From assembly GCA_015680685.1 (NCBI GenBank), contig MNCI01027477.1, positions 427,161 to 491,160 of the forward strand: a DNA stretch of 64,000 nt, in the 5' to 3' direction. The position numbers and the translations under genes were made by a program. Positions 23,975 through 34,225 of this stretch are shown here, in pieces; the first letter of the stretch is position 1, and the number at the start of each line of letters is the position of its first letter. The notes under the pieces were generated by a model. The model was not told where the DNA came from and made no database searches. It saw only the letters and a program-made list of their open reading frames with translations. Origin of the DNA: Gnetum montanum (Eukaryota; Streptophyta; Gnetopsida; Gnetales; Gnetaceae).

Positions 23975-25720
23975 TAACCACTTTTTATTTTCTTTAATTT
24001 TTCAATTTTTGTTTTTCAGTTTTTCATTTTTCAACTTTTTGTTTTATCTTTTTATCTTTTTGTGTTTTTATCTTTTTGTATTTTTGTAAGTAATCTTGTC
24101 TATGAATAAAACACTCATGTGGATCATTGGTTGAGGTGTGTTCTATGTTATTAAGTCATGAGTGATCAATTGTTTGGAATAGTGAGCGCATTACACCCAC
24201 TCATCCACTCTACAAATAAGAGGGTCTGTTCAGAGGTATAGTGATATTCTTGACTTTTTAAAAACTTAAAATTAATTTTGTGTTCATTGTACCCAGAATG
24301 AAGAAGGATGGACCAAGAGGGAATGATTAGGGTGTGACATCAAGGGGACTTGCAGATTCTCTTTGGTGACGTCTATGGAAGTTTTCATGAAACGTGGTTG
24401 TACTAAGATCCTTGTAGATCTAACAAAAAATGGGAGTAAGAGTAATCAAAAGGGCACTCGAAAATAAAATACTGCTCTAGGAGGTCCCACTAGAAAGACA
24501 TGCACCCATGCCTGAAGGTTGGCAGCTTCTCTGGATTCAGTAAAGTGAGAAAGAAAAAAAAAGAGAAGAAAAACAAAAAGAAAAGTGTCATAAAACAAAA
24601 GTCACTCCTCCCTTGAATAAAATGCCAAGTGATTGTACGCCTTGTTGTTATGATACTCGCATAGTTTCTCATCATGGGATGAAACAATGTGATGTCACTA
24701 CATAGAGGAATGGACTTGGTCCTGATCTTGGAATGATGGGTTAATGACACGTTAATCATACTTTTCACAAAGGATTCATTGTGCCCTGGGTCAGTTACCT
24801 CATATCCTAATCTTTACGATCACTTTCTATAGTTTGCCTCATCTCACTATTCATGTAATTGTAGCTCGTTTCCTGTGTAACATAGGATTTCATCTCATTC
24901 CAGTGATAATTATGTGTGTGTGTTTTGTGAATTTCGTGTGGATTACACTTAACCCTTCTAGTGCCCAATGGTACTTTGAGTGTGGTTACACAAGGGAATT
25001 ATAGGTTGAAACCTGCTTTGCGGAGGATCCACTTGTGTAATTTTTTGTGATCTTCACTTATGACATAGCCCACACACACCATTTCAAACCCTTAGCATAA
25101 TTTTTCATAACGTTCTTTCCCTACTATTATCCCTCTAAATTTCAACGTTCCAATATACCATGAAATACCCTTTTTCTTACCACCCACAGTTTATTGATAA
25201 AATTCACATCATTATCATTAATGGTGCCTTTTGAATTAATGAAATTTCCCTAGAACATTTTGATCATAGCCAATTTCCTCAATTTCCAACGTTAATTTCA
25301 AGAAAATCATTTAAAAATTTGNTTTGAAATTTTTCTCTATGACTTGTGATACGACTTGCGATTGAGTGGCCCTTTCTTTTCTACTTATATCTTGCTCACT
25401 GGTGCTCCGATTCTAATTCTGTTTGAACCTGCTTGAACCAGAGTGTTCAGCTTAGTCGTGGGGGATAGACACTTACTGAAAAGTTCCTAACTTTTTTGAA
25501 ATTCACCATTGCCCAAAGGACATCAATTAGGGTAATTAACTCTAACACTTAGAATAATTGTGCCTAAAAATCATTTAACCCTTAGGTGTACCGGGAAACT
25601 AAAATGGCAACCACCTAAGTCACAAGACCCATTATTACAAACTTTTAGGCACAATCACATGTTATAACATAAGATATTTAATTAAGGCAAGCAGTAAGGT
25701 ATAACTTAACTTTAAAAACA
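23975..25720 (+). other. spacer of B, non-coding
   Basis: A T-rich run (23980-24090) follows gag, as it follows integrase in E1. Shared conserved pieces are the 'GACATCAAGGGGACTTG' region (24340), 'AGAAAGACATGC' with 'CCATGCCTGAAGGTTGG' (24492-24526), the main block at about 24970-25038, and an internal second polypurine-like TTAGTCGTGGGGGATAG at 25453-25469. Position 25322 is an unresolved base. Confidence 0.6.
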
Positions 25721-25753
25721 ACCTTACTAACACTTGACCCATGTGATTACAGA
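25721..25753 (+). promoter_or_regulatory. predicted branch point and splice acceptor before B third ORF
   Basis: CCTTACTAACAC (near 25723) is a perfect TACTAAC-type branch point; TGTGATTACAG ends at 25752, one base before the ATG at 25754. The same layout is kept in the other copies. It is a prediction; no transcript is available. Confidence 0.55.
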
Positions 25754-28514
25754 ATGGTCCCAAAACATGCACAATAGGAGGGTCCTTCTCAAGGTGGAAA
25801 GAAACGATCTTGGAAAGGTGGAAGACAAGATCCTACTAGACAACATGTAGAATAGGAGGAGAAATCATTTAGCATTCATCAAGATGAACCTCCTACTGGA
25901 TGAACCAGGCAGGCAAAAGGAGGAGCTACTGCAGCGCCTGAACCGGGACAACAACTCACGTTGCCCCACGAATGTGTTCAAGCTATCCATGAGAAGTCCA
26001 CATTCACTGCGGTGATTGTGGAGTTAAACTTCAAATATTTTGTAGAGTTTTCTATTGAGGCCATTAGGGACCACCTCAAAGGGTCTCCCTTGTGGCCTAT
26101 CCTCTCTGAAATCAGTTCTTGGTACCTAGGAGAGATGTGCCAATTTTGGCACAATAGGGAACAAGGCACCACTGTTAATATTCGTGGTGTGATAGTTGAA
26201 TTCTCTATGCAGGCTATTTTAGAAGTGTTAAACCTTCTGAATACAGGGTCCTAGGTTGCTCAGTTATCCACCCGTTCAGACCTCGATGTACGAAAGGATT
26301 GGTTGGGGAAGGCTTATGGTAGAGACAAAGTATTTGATGAATTGATGATAGAAGAGAGGATTTATTTCAAAATTGGAACATATCACCTCTTCCCCACAAA
26401 ACCCTTGAAAAGAATATCCACATATGTGGCTAGAGGATGTGCAATGTTGATGGGAAAGGTTAACGCTAACCTACCCCATCTATATTTGAAAGAGATCCTG
26501 AGGTGGTTCAAAGAATGAAAGATAGGGAAGATGGTGCTGCCTTTTCCCTATCTTATCAAAAAGCTCCAATGACGTCCTCCAAAAAGCCTAGACTGCTTCA
26601 TATGTTGAATTGCTAAAGGCACCAGCTCCAAGAAAAACCACTGGTGAAGAGCTGAGACCAGAAGAAGAATAAGAATAGATGACTGGACCACCTGCAACTC
26701 AACTTGTAGGACCCAGCCAACCTGCATCCATGGGTCCTGACCAACAACAAGAAGTAGGGACTATCACAGGCTAGGATCAGCCACTATCACCACAAGACTA
26801 CAGACTGTCGATGAGCCATCTTAGAGCCATCGTTGAGACGATTAGTTGGGGAAGTTGTGATGATGCAAACCTCTTCTACATCATTGATGATGCCATATAG
26901 CCTATGGTTTCATTAGATCGCACAAGGGGTGAGGTATCCATTCAAACAGGAGGAGGGGAAAGTAGATGGTCACAACAGATCTCAAGAAACGTGGCATCCT
27001 TTCAGGTGCAGTTAGAGATTGGTGAAGGGGCCATCGTGGTGGTCATGCAACACAAGAATGTCATGGGAGCTACCGAAGTGGTCATTGATCACATCAAAGA
27101 ATCCTTCAACGTACCTGTTGTGCCACCAGCAGATCTCTCAGGAGCACGGGATGCTCAAACTCTGGCTGGAACCTCAATGACTCCTATGGAACATGAGGAT
27201 GCACTTGATCGATTGCTTCAAATAGGAGAGGTAATGATGTCCCTGTTTGACATTCCTCAGGATGTTACAGTAATACAGTCAGACCTCATTTTCACCAAGG
27301 GAAAACTAGTGTTATCCAAAGTAAGGGTCAAGCATGCTGAAGTTGAAGTGCATAAACTACAAGAGCAGCTCATGGCCTTACAAGCAGCATAGCGGAACCC
27401 TCTACAATTTGTTTCCACTGACCAATTAGAAAATTTTAGAACAGAGAAACTAACCAAATTGATTGTAGAGAATAAAAAGCTGGTAGATGAAAAGGAGAAG
27501 GCTATTTGGAATGCCTCTGTAGCAAAATCGCAAACCCATGTGCATGTTAAGGCACTCAAGGCCTTACAAGAAGAAAACAAGCAGCTAGTTGCAGACAATC
27601 TTCAGTTGACTGCTGTAGAAAAGTAAAAGAATGTTCTCGATGAACACTTTAATCAATTACGAGAACAATTCATCCAAGTCAACCAAGACATAAGTCTTTT
27701 AGCCAGAGAAAATCAAACCCTCTCGATGGAGGAGGTACACGCCATTCGTCAAAAGTCAGCAATCGAGATAAACGCATGGCAGAATGAGGCTAAACGACAT
27801 GAGAAGCTAAAGGAGCACTTCCATGATCAGGTGGGGATGTATAAACAGATCCTTGAAAAGGAAATCCATATGGCCAAGGCCCAAATCAACACTATCAATG
27901 CTCAACACACTAATTGGGGGGCCATATTAGACACCTACGCCTTCGTCCACCAAGCAGAAGTTAAGAATCGGGACTTGTAGATTCAGGACTTGATGGAGTA
28001 CATGGAGTTGGCAAACCTCAGATATGCCAACCTTGCCATGTTAATAGCAAGGCATACAATAATAGAGCTTAAGCAGTAGGTAGCTTCCACCCACATCAAA
28101 TACGAAGCAGAATTTGCAGAACGCAAGAAGTTGTTAGAAAAACTAGATGTTGCAAATTCTGAACTTGAGGTGGTAAAAGCTAGCTACCAGGAGAAAAAAT
28201 ATGATGCAACCGACTTGGCTCGATGGCTAACAGACCTTCATGAATACAGGGATAAAGCTAGATCCTATGAAGAGGAATGACGGGTGTTCGCAGCTTGGTA
28301 TGTCAAGGTCAATCAAATGTTTCCGCAACTACCCTATCCGTGGGAGGTGCTGACTCCGTCAAACATTGGAACATCATCATGGATGGCACAAGATCCTCAG
28401 ACCAAAGAGGAGAAGCTCTAGGTCATACTTCAATGCCATCAAGCTTCAAAGCCTGGAACACATGACAAAGGAAAAGAGCCAATGGAGGAGCCACCACCAC
28501 CAAGAACTACATGA
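25754..28514 (+). pseudogene. third ORF of B: transposon-domain plus coiled-coil protein
   Basis: About 919 codons in two frames, with a frameshift near 26890 and several stops. N-terminal part: disordered, Gln/Gly-rich (25754-25960). Domain (25961-26518): VELNFKYFVEFSIEAI, WYLGEMCQFWHNREQGTTVN, IRGVIVEFSMQAILEVLNLL, YHLFPTKPLKRIS and AMLMGKVNANLPHLYL, which resembles the 'putative plant transposon protein' domain of Athila-like elements. C-terminal part (about 27200-28270): long heptad-like helices rich in Lys, Glu, Leu and Gln. The close is MEEPPPPRTT. No signal peptide or membrane segment is seen, so an envelope role is not supported by sequence; only its position is envelope-like. It may be a structural or accessory protein. 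The real function is unknown. Confidence 0.6.
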
Positions 28515-28672
28515 GTTCCAAATTTTTGTAGTTGTAGCACTTTACTATGTTGTGTCTGTTTTCTTCCCACACTGTGGCATCATTTCATTATTTTTCCATC
28601 TAATAATCCCATACCTATCCATTGTGTAATCACTGTAACTCGAGGATGAGTTTTTATTCAATCGTGGGGGTA

Positions 28673-29573
28673 TGATGGGCCATGATATCGCGTACACAAT
28701 ATCGCATGGGCCATAATATCACGTACGCAATATCACATTTGTCGTGATATCGCATCCCCCACGATATCAAGTATGCAATATCGCTTCTTCCCCTACAATA
28801 TCACATACGTGATATCACAGTCCACCGCAATGTCTATAAATAAGAAGCAGCTTTCCCTTGTTGGGGATTTTTTTTAGTTTCAGTTTAGATTGTAGCTAAA
28901 CTCTGGCAGTTTGATCCCTCCAAAGATAGATTATTTTCTCATGTCTACCCGTAGTGTGGTGAATGTAATTGTACGACATACTTTATTCGAGTGTGACGTA
29001 CTTGGACATGCACATGACCAGCAATAAAGATTGAGATTACTTCATCATTGTAGCATTCACTTTGTTATTTATTTATTTAATTAATTATTATTTACTACTT
29101 TCATAGTTAATCTTTCTTAACCTTATCTCCTAGAATGCAGAATGAGTACAACTTGATTACGAGCATTTAAGTGTGACTACTTGGTAACCCAGTGGCGTAC
29201 CTAGGATTTGTGCTTGGTAACCCTAGTGGTAGTCGTGCACAAAGTCCAAGATGTATATGAATAATCAAGGAATGGTTGCTCATTGCACTTAGGCTAGATT
29301 AGATTCTCTTACACTTTTTCTCCTAGATTAGTTAATTATTACCTTCCATTGCCTTCAAGAGTAGCATTAGATTAGGAACACATCATACACCTCACTCTGG
29401 ACTAAACCATACGTGACAAAGATAATACTAGTCTAGGTGAGAAGATAGTGAACTGCAACCTAAGGTTAACAATCTAGGTGCCACAACTACCCTGTTTGCG
29501 GAGTTCGACCAGATCGTGTGTGAAAATGCTCGTATTCGTATGGTTGAGTGTAGGGGTACCTCACCACTCATCA
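28673..29573 (+). repeat. LTR8, 3' LTR of B
   Basis: 901 bp, TGATGGGCC to CACTCATCA, preceded by the polypurine tract ATCGTGGGGGTA. Nine GATATC-type motifs start at 28684, 28698, 28715, 28729, 28746, 28763, 28777, 28797 and 28811. TATAAATA lies at 28835-28842 and CAATAAAGAT near 29022. Confidence 0.9.
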
Positions 29574-31007
29574 GACACATTTGTGCTAGCTATTCTTTCA
29601 GTTACTTGGATGTTTTTCGTAGGTTTTCCACCATTCTTCTCTTGACCAAATATTAGGAAGTTGACCAAATCAAATAAGTCTTTGCATGGTGTGGTTTTCA
29701 CGCAAAAAAAAACACTGGTGGGAATTCAAAGCATACCCCTTAGACATAATAAAGAAACATAGGCTACAAGCATTGGTTATGGTACTAGAAAGACATGTTC
29801 CCCATGCCTGAAGGTTCTCTCTAACTAAGAACTTTCTTGCTTCCTTCTCTTCTATTCTTTTCTTATTGGAATGGTAGTAGCCTTATAGAAGCATTCTTGC
29901 TACTTCAGGAGGATGGATTAGTCCAATGTGTTGATGTGAGGTCACTGGATGTGGTTAGTTTTGATTTGGATTTGGAATGAATTCTATTAAGTCACCTAAA
30001 CCACATAATACACAAGGGACTTTACACAACCTTAATCTTAGGATTCCATCCCATTCTCTCTTCTCTTTCAAATTTCATTCGATATTCCACCTCATTGTTG
30101 GTTATGATCAGTCTATATCTTGGTCACTGCATTAATATTCTTTATTAAACTCTTGTCAATAAGTTCTTAACCATTGTTTCCATATGTCATTCCTAGAGGC
30201 TATGAACTCTTTGGTTTGTGGATTTGTCAGGGCATAAAGGGCATGAGCCTACTTTAGGGAGGACCCAATAGCATTCCTTGATGGTGTAATTATTTAGTTC
30301 TTTCTTTTAAACATTTCCTACAATCAACCATTTCCCATTTCAACCATCCATGACATCCAATTTTTTTTATTGGCCTCACTATTGTTATTTCTCTATTCTT
30401 CCTTATTCTTTCATTTTTCATCTTATTGCTATCAAAGGTTTACTCTTAGTCGTGGGGGCCTTGGCACAAATTTTTCCATTTCATTACTTACCTCACCCCT
30501 ACACCTTGGGTCGTCACCAATTACAAACCACTAATCCAGTATCTGCCATACCCACAACCCAACCAATGTGCTTCATAGTGAGACAAGGTATCAATCACAT
30601 TATATCTTATCTATCCTTACTAATTCATGACTGTGTTGTGTGTGCAGATGGCGATCACATGAACAATGGACTGGGATAAGAGGGAGCACTCAAGATGGAC
30701 TAGAGCTGAAGCAATTATGCAAGGAACATGCATTATATGAACATGGATAAACAACGGTGTGCACAGTCTTGACATGAGCAGCAACACGCCTCATTTTCTT
30801 TTCTCTCCCTCTCCAAGCTATCAAATAAAGTTCTAGATGTCATCTATGTACAGTGTTCACCACAATGGGTATGAACACCAATTTGTAATATATTTGCCAA
30901 TCCATTCACTAGGAACTTTGAGCCTATCACTCCATGCCAATAATCCCATACCTTTCCAATATTTTGTAAGGAACTTGAGAATGATTTTTCATTTAGTCGT
31001 GGGGGTA
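29574..31007 (+). other. spacer and pre-LTR segment of A
   Basis: Resumes A after B. It shares 'AAGTCTTTGCATGGTGTGG' text with E1, 'CCATGCCTGAAGGTTCTC', the conserved block (about 30205-30277) and a second polypurine-like TTAGTCGTGGGGG (30447-30459). A CCTTACTAATT branch-like site (about 30615) and GTGTGTGCAG acceptor (ending 30647) precede the tail ORF. The pre-LTR segment (30940-31007) has 'AATCCCATACC' and GTCGTGGGGGTA. Confidence 0.65.
30648..30836 (+). pseudogene. short third ORF of A
   Basis: ATG directly after the acceptor CAG, 62 codons to TAG, the same length as the short ORF of E2 (8680-8868), but with two TGA codons (fifth codon and middle). Text such as MDWDKREHSRWTRAEA and SLDMSSNTPHFLF is visible. 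No family is recognised. The equal length and position in two elements are the only argument that it was ever a gene. Confidence 0.35.
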
Positions 31008-31850
31008 TGATGAACTGCAATATTAGGACCACAATATCAGATCCGTGATATCGGGTCTGCGATATCAAATCCTGCCAAGCAATATTGGACATCTGATATT
31101 GAGACTTGTCTCATTGCTTATAAATAAGAGGCAAGTGCACTTGGTTTTGGCATTAGTTTCTTAGTCCCTTACCTAAACTCTTGCATTTTTTCCTTTTCAG
31201 AGTTAGGATTATTTTTGAGCACCCATAGTAGGAGTCATAAAGTGAATAGATCTTTATTTGGGCATTGTGTACTTGAGCACACCTTGTGTTTGGAAATAAA
31301 GATGAACTTTGTGATAAACCTTGCAGCATTCAGAATAGCTTATTTATTGCATTTAATGTTATTTACAGTTATTTAATGCTTTTGTTAGTTAATTGATGTA
31401 GCTTTTATTGGTTTGTTAATTTTCACAAGTAAGCACACTTAGTACAACCACTTCGAGCATATGTGGAACACTTGGTAACCCAGTAATGATTAGCATTTGG
31501 TAATCCCAATAGTGTTACACTGGTTCAGGATGTGTACAGAGAGTGGGAATGGATGCTAGTGTTAAGACTAGTTAGAACCTAGCGGATTAGTTAAATTAAA
31601 TTAGTTACTTAATTATTTCACTTCTCCCTTTTAGCACAAGGACATAAACATAAAAAGCATAAAAATCATATACCTCAAGTTTACTTAACCATACAATCAT
31701 GCCATACAAGTAAGCTTGGGAAGACAACGATCGCCAAACCCATCCTTGTCCTGTGAAGGCGCATAAGCACTTAGTCCCTGGAGTTTGACCAGACCATGCG
31801 TAACACTCATATTCCTATGATTGAGCGTAGGGGTACCTCATTGCTCATCA
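31008..31850 (+). repeat. LTR9, 3' LTR of A
   Basis: 843 bp, TGATGAACTGC to TTGCTCATCA, then TCCAT. The array is at 31019, 31033, 31047, 31061, 31081 and 31095, with the same 14, 14, 14, 20, 14 spacing as LTR7. TATAAATA lies at 31119-31126. Its differences from LTR7 are mostly transitions. Confidence 0.9.
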
Positions 31851-31855
31851 TCCAT

Positions 31856-32660
31856 TTATGAAAAAATTTTGGAAAATGTAGAAGGAAAATTTATTTTATT
31901 TAAATAGCATCAAAGAAGGCCTTAATTTAAAAGTAAGCTATTTATTTTCTTTTATTCCTTATTTTTTGCAATGTAAAGTTAGTAAAGTATGAATGGGATC
32001 TCATCATTTGAGAGTTGAAACTAGTAGATTGCTCAAAATTCCTAGTAAAGAACAAATATGGTGACTATGCAATACAAATAGCATTGAAGATAGATACTAA
32101 ATTTTTGTACATTTGAGCACATTAGACATATGGAAGATATTGTAATTAAATTTATGGTTGATTTATTCCACATGTTACTAATAATATTTGGTAATCTTCT
32201 TAATGATGTTTCACAACTCATAGTATGTACATTTCTATTGTCTAATAGATCTGAAGTGCCTAGGAACATGGTAAATTGTTAGTTTCAAAAATTGTATTCA
32301 TGATGAAGCAAAGTATTTGCATCTCAATATTCTTATATATGTGCAAACACTAGTTAAAATGTGAAAATGGAATAATATGCAATACAAGTGATAGAACATA
32401 AGCAACATATCATAATAGAATGTTGTAGAATGAATTTTTTCCAAAACAAAAGTGACAAACTGCAAGTAAAAGGTTGTATTGACTTATTTAAACTATCAAT
32501 GATAATTCTAAGCTTTTGTATAGAAGAAGTATTCAAACTACATGTATATTAGACACATCTATTATACCTAGGTTTTATTACTACTAATATATTTTTTACA
32601 AAATATATAATGGATCTTTTAGTTGTAGACAACATAATTAAACTTTTTTTCTAAATTATT
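31856..32660. other. AT-rich region without genes
   Basis: Stops in all frames; the short minus ORFs (32042-32269, 32354-32536) have no recognisable motif or biased codon use. Confidence 0.6.
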
Positions 32661-32679
32661 GAATGGTTTATTAGTTGAA

Positions 32680-32755
32680 TTGTAAATTGTATGAACAACT
32701 AAGGATTGAACTCATGACCTTATAATTAGATGTACTATAACATTGGCTCAAAATG
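32680..32755 (-). repeat. possible tRNA-like SINE head
   Basis: On the minus strand, TGAGCCAATGTTATAGTAC resembles a pol III A box and GAGTTCAATCCTT a B box, about 35 bp apart. No cloverleaf can be drawn with confidence and no second full copy is seen. Confidence 0.35.
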
Positions 32756-32869
32756 CAACTTTGTTTTTACTAATAATATATGAAACTAAAATGTTTTTTT
32801 ATTGCATTTGCAAACCCTCAAGATCTAGCAAACAAAAGAGATATAAATGGCATGAGAAACAACTAGTTC

Positions 32870-33810
32870 ATCAATAAAGTTACCAAGTTTCCTTGGTGCT
32901 ATTTCAAAAAGGTTAATTAAGCTATTAACTATAATTTGCTATTTGTAGCAACTTTGCTCTAGAACAAAACATTCCAGGAATATATGATGCTCATTTTAAT
33001 CTCTCTGATTGCATAAATGATAGGTTCTCTATTTTCTTGAAATCTAGACCTATCTACTTATTTTAATTCTAAAATAATGGGAGCCCAATCTTTCTCAACT
33101 AATTTAACATTTTAGATGATAAGATATAGGGTTAGATAAATAAGTTACTTTATTGTTTATGGTTTCTGTAATGCTATCCACATAGAATTGTTTCTTTTTT
33201 GCTAGGTTATCCTAGAAGTGCAAAAGTGCCTTATTTCCAATACTCTCATGGAGCTGCTTTACATCATAATGTAAAATCTTTATTTTAATGTTTCATTTTT
33301 TGAGCCAAATCATTCTCTCATGGAACTACATTTTTTGTTGTGAAGTAACTAAAACTTCCTTAAAAAATCTAGTTGTTCTGCTACAATAGAGACTATGAAC
33401 ATATGCAACAAATTAACAAAAAGCTTCTATCTCTATATTCATCATATTTGCTTCAAAAGGTAGCAAATTATATTGTACATACCTTTGAACTCAAAATTCT
33501 TTCACAAGAAATGTTTCTAAACTTATTCTATTTTCTTCTAACATTTGCAACCAAGTTCAAGTTCCCACATTGCACACTTATACAAAATAGTTGGTTGCAT
33601 AATAGAACCAAAAAATTGTTTTCTAATTTCCTAGGCTAAGATAACTTTCTTCTAATATTTTCTTTCTAAATCAAATAAGGCTTTTAATTTACCTGCAATC
33701 CTCTATTTGATGCACATCTCTTACTTGTAATTATGAGAAAAAATCTAGACTTAAGTATCTATAAGTTAGCATTACATTTACTTGGTCCTTTCTAGCAGTG
33801 AAAAAGTAAT
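32870..33810 (-). pseudogene. LINE reverse-transcriptase C-terminal remnant
   Basis: Minus-strand reading gives, in shifting frames, a YLSLDFF piece (FKYLG motif region), QPTILYKCAMWELEL (the LYGCEVWG region after the RT core) and a downstream 'EANMMNIEIEAF' helix. These match the order in plant non-LTR elements and in the fragment at 42190-43055. The lower end (32880-33010) matches 17150-17290. Heavily decayed. Confidence 0.55.
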
Positions 33811-34090
33811 CATTATTCCTAGTGCCATACACCATAATTTGTTTTTTTTTTTTTTTTGCTCATTAACTTTCATTTTTTATTGTGAGTAGAAATCATCTAA
33901 AATAGTAAGCATTTGTTGCAGACCTTTTTTCATTGCAGTAGATTTTATTGTTAGGCATCAGTGCCCCCAAAATGGATTATTTAGAATAATTAAATATTAA
34001 TGATAATAAATATTATTTAATTAGAGCATAAATTTTATAATTTATAATAAACATGTTTAATTTCACAAATATGCTAAGAAAAATGATGAA

Positions 34091-34225
34091 GTGTTAGCCT
34101 AGTGGTAACTCTCTTGGTTTGAAAGCTCCATGTCATGGGTTTGATTCTAGTGGGTAATGTTGAGTTATAAAGTTCTTATTGGACTATTTATCTTAGGGTG
34201 TGTCTATATTATAATTATTTTTGGG
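34091..34225 (+). mobile_element. tRNA-derived SINE, copy 1
   Basis: GTTAGCCTAGTGGTAACTC (A-box-like) and ATGGGTTTGATTCTAG (B-box-like) about 30 bp apart, then 'GAGTTATAAAGTTCT' and 'CTTAGGGTGTGTCTATATT'. Two further copies at 35925-36050 and 52706-52840 share head and body. The tRNA-like head is not a functional tRNA: the acceptor stem cannot be formed. Confidence 0.6.

Larger units (their letters stand above)
21078..29573 (+). mobile_element. Element B: nested element with gag and long third ORF
   Basis: Order: LTR6 (5'-truncated), tRNA-Asp primer site, gag, T-rich spacer, conserved block, splice acceptor, third ORF of about 919 codons and LTR8. It sits in A, whose gag stops at its left edge and whose spacer resumes at its right edge. 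The flanks (AAGAA and GACAC) do not match, and LTR6 lacks the first 140 or so bases of LTR8, so the left end was removed by a deletion. No reverse transcriptase or integrase is visible between gag and the spacer. B gives the best-preserved third ORF in the window. Confidence 0.8.
18298..31850 (+). mobile_element. Element A: Ty3/gypsy element, interrupted by B
   Basis: LTR7 and LTR9 belong to the same subfamily and are flanked by a perfect 5-bp duplication, TCCAT (18293-18297 and 31851-31855). Inside are a primer site, a decayed gag (19277-21077), then the 8.5-kb element B, then A's own spacer and short tail ORF (29574-31007). No protease, reverse transcriptase or integrase of A is visible, so it was either non-autonomous or lost pol in a deletion linked to the left edge of B. 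Confidence 0.85.

Noticed and set aside
25754-28514. Third ORF of B as a genuine envelope gene
   Set aside because: No signal peptide, membrane segment or processing site is visible; only position and the acceptor are envelope-like.
21078-29573. Clean target duplication for element B
   Set aside because: Flanks AAGAA and GACAC do not match; the left LTR is truncated.
33373-33639. Plus-strand ORF of 88 codons
   Set aside because: It is the complement of the minus-strand LINE remnant.
34091-34150. Functional tRNA gene
   Set aside because: A-box- and B-box-like motifs exist, but acceptor and anticodon stems do not form; two related dispersed copies point to a SINE.
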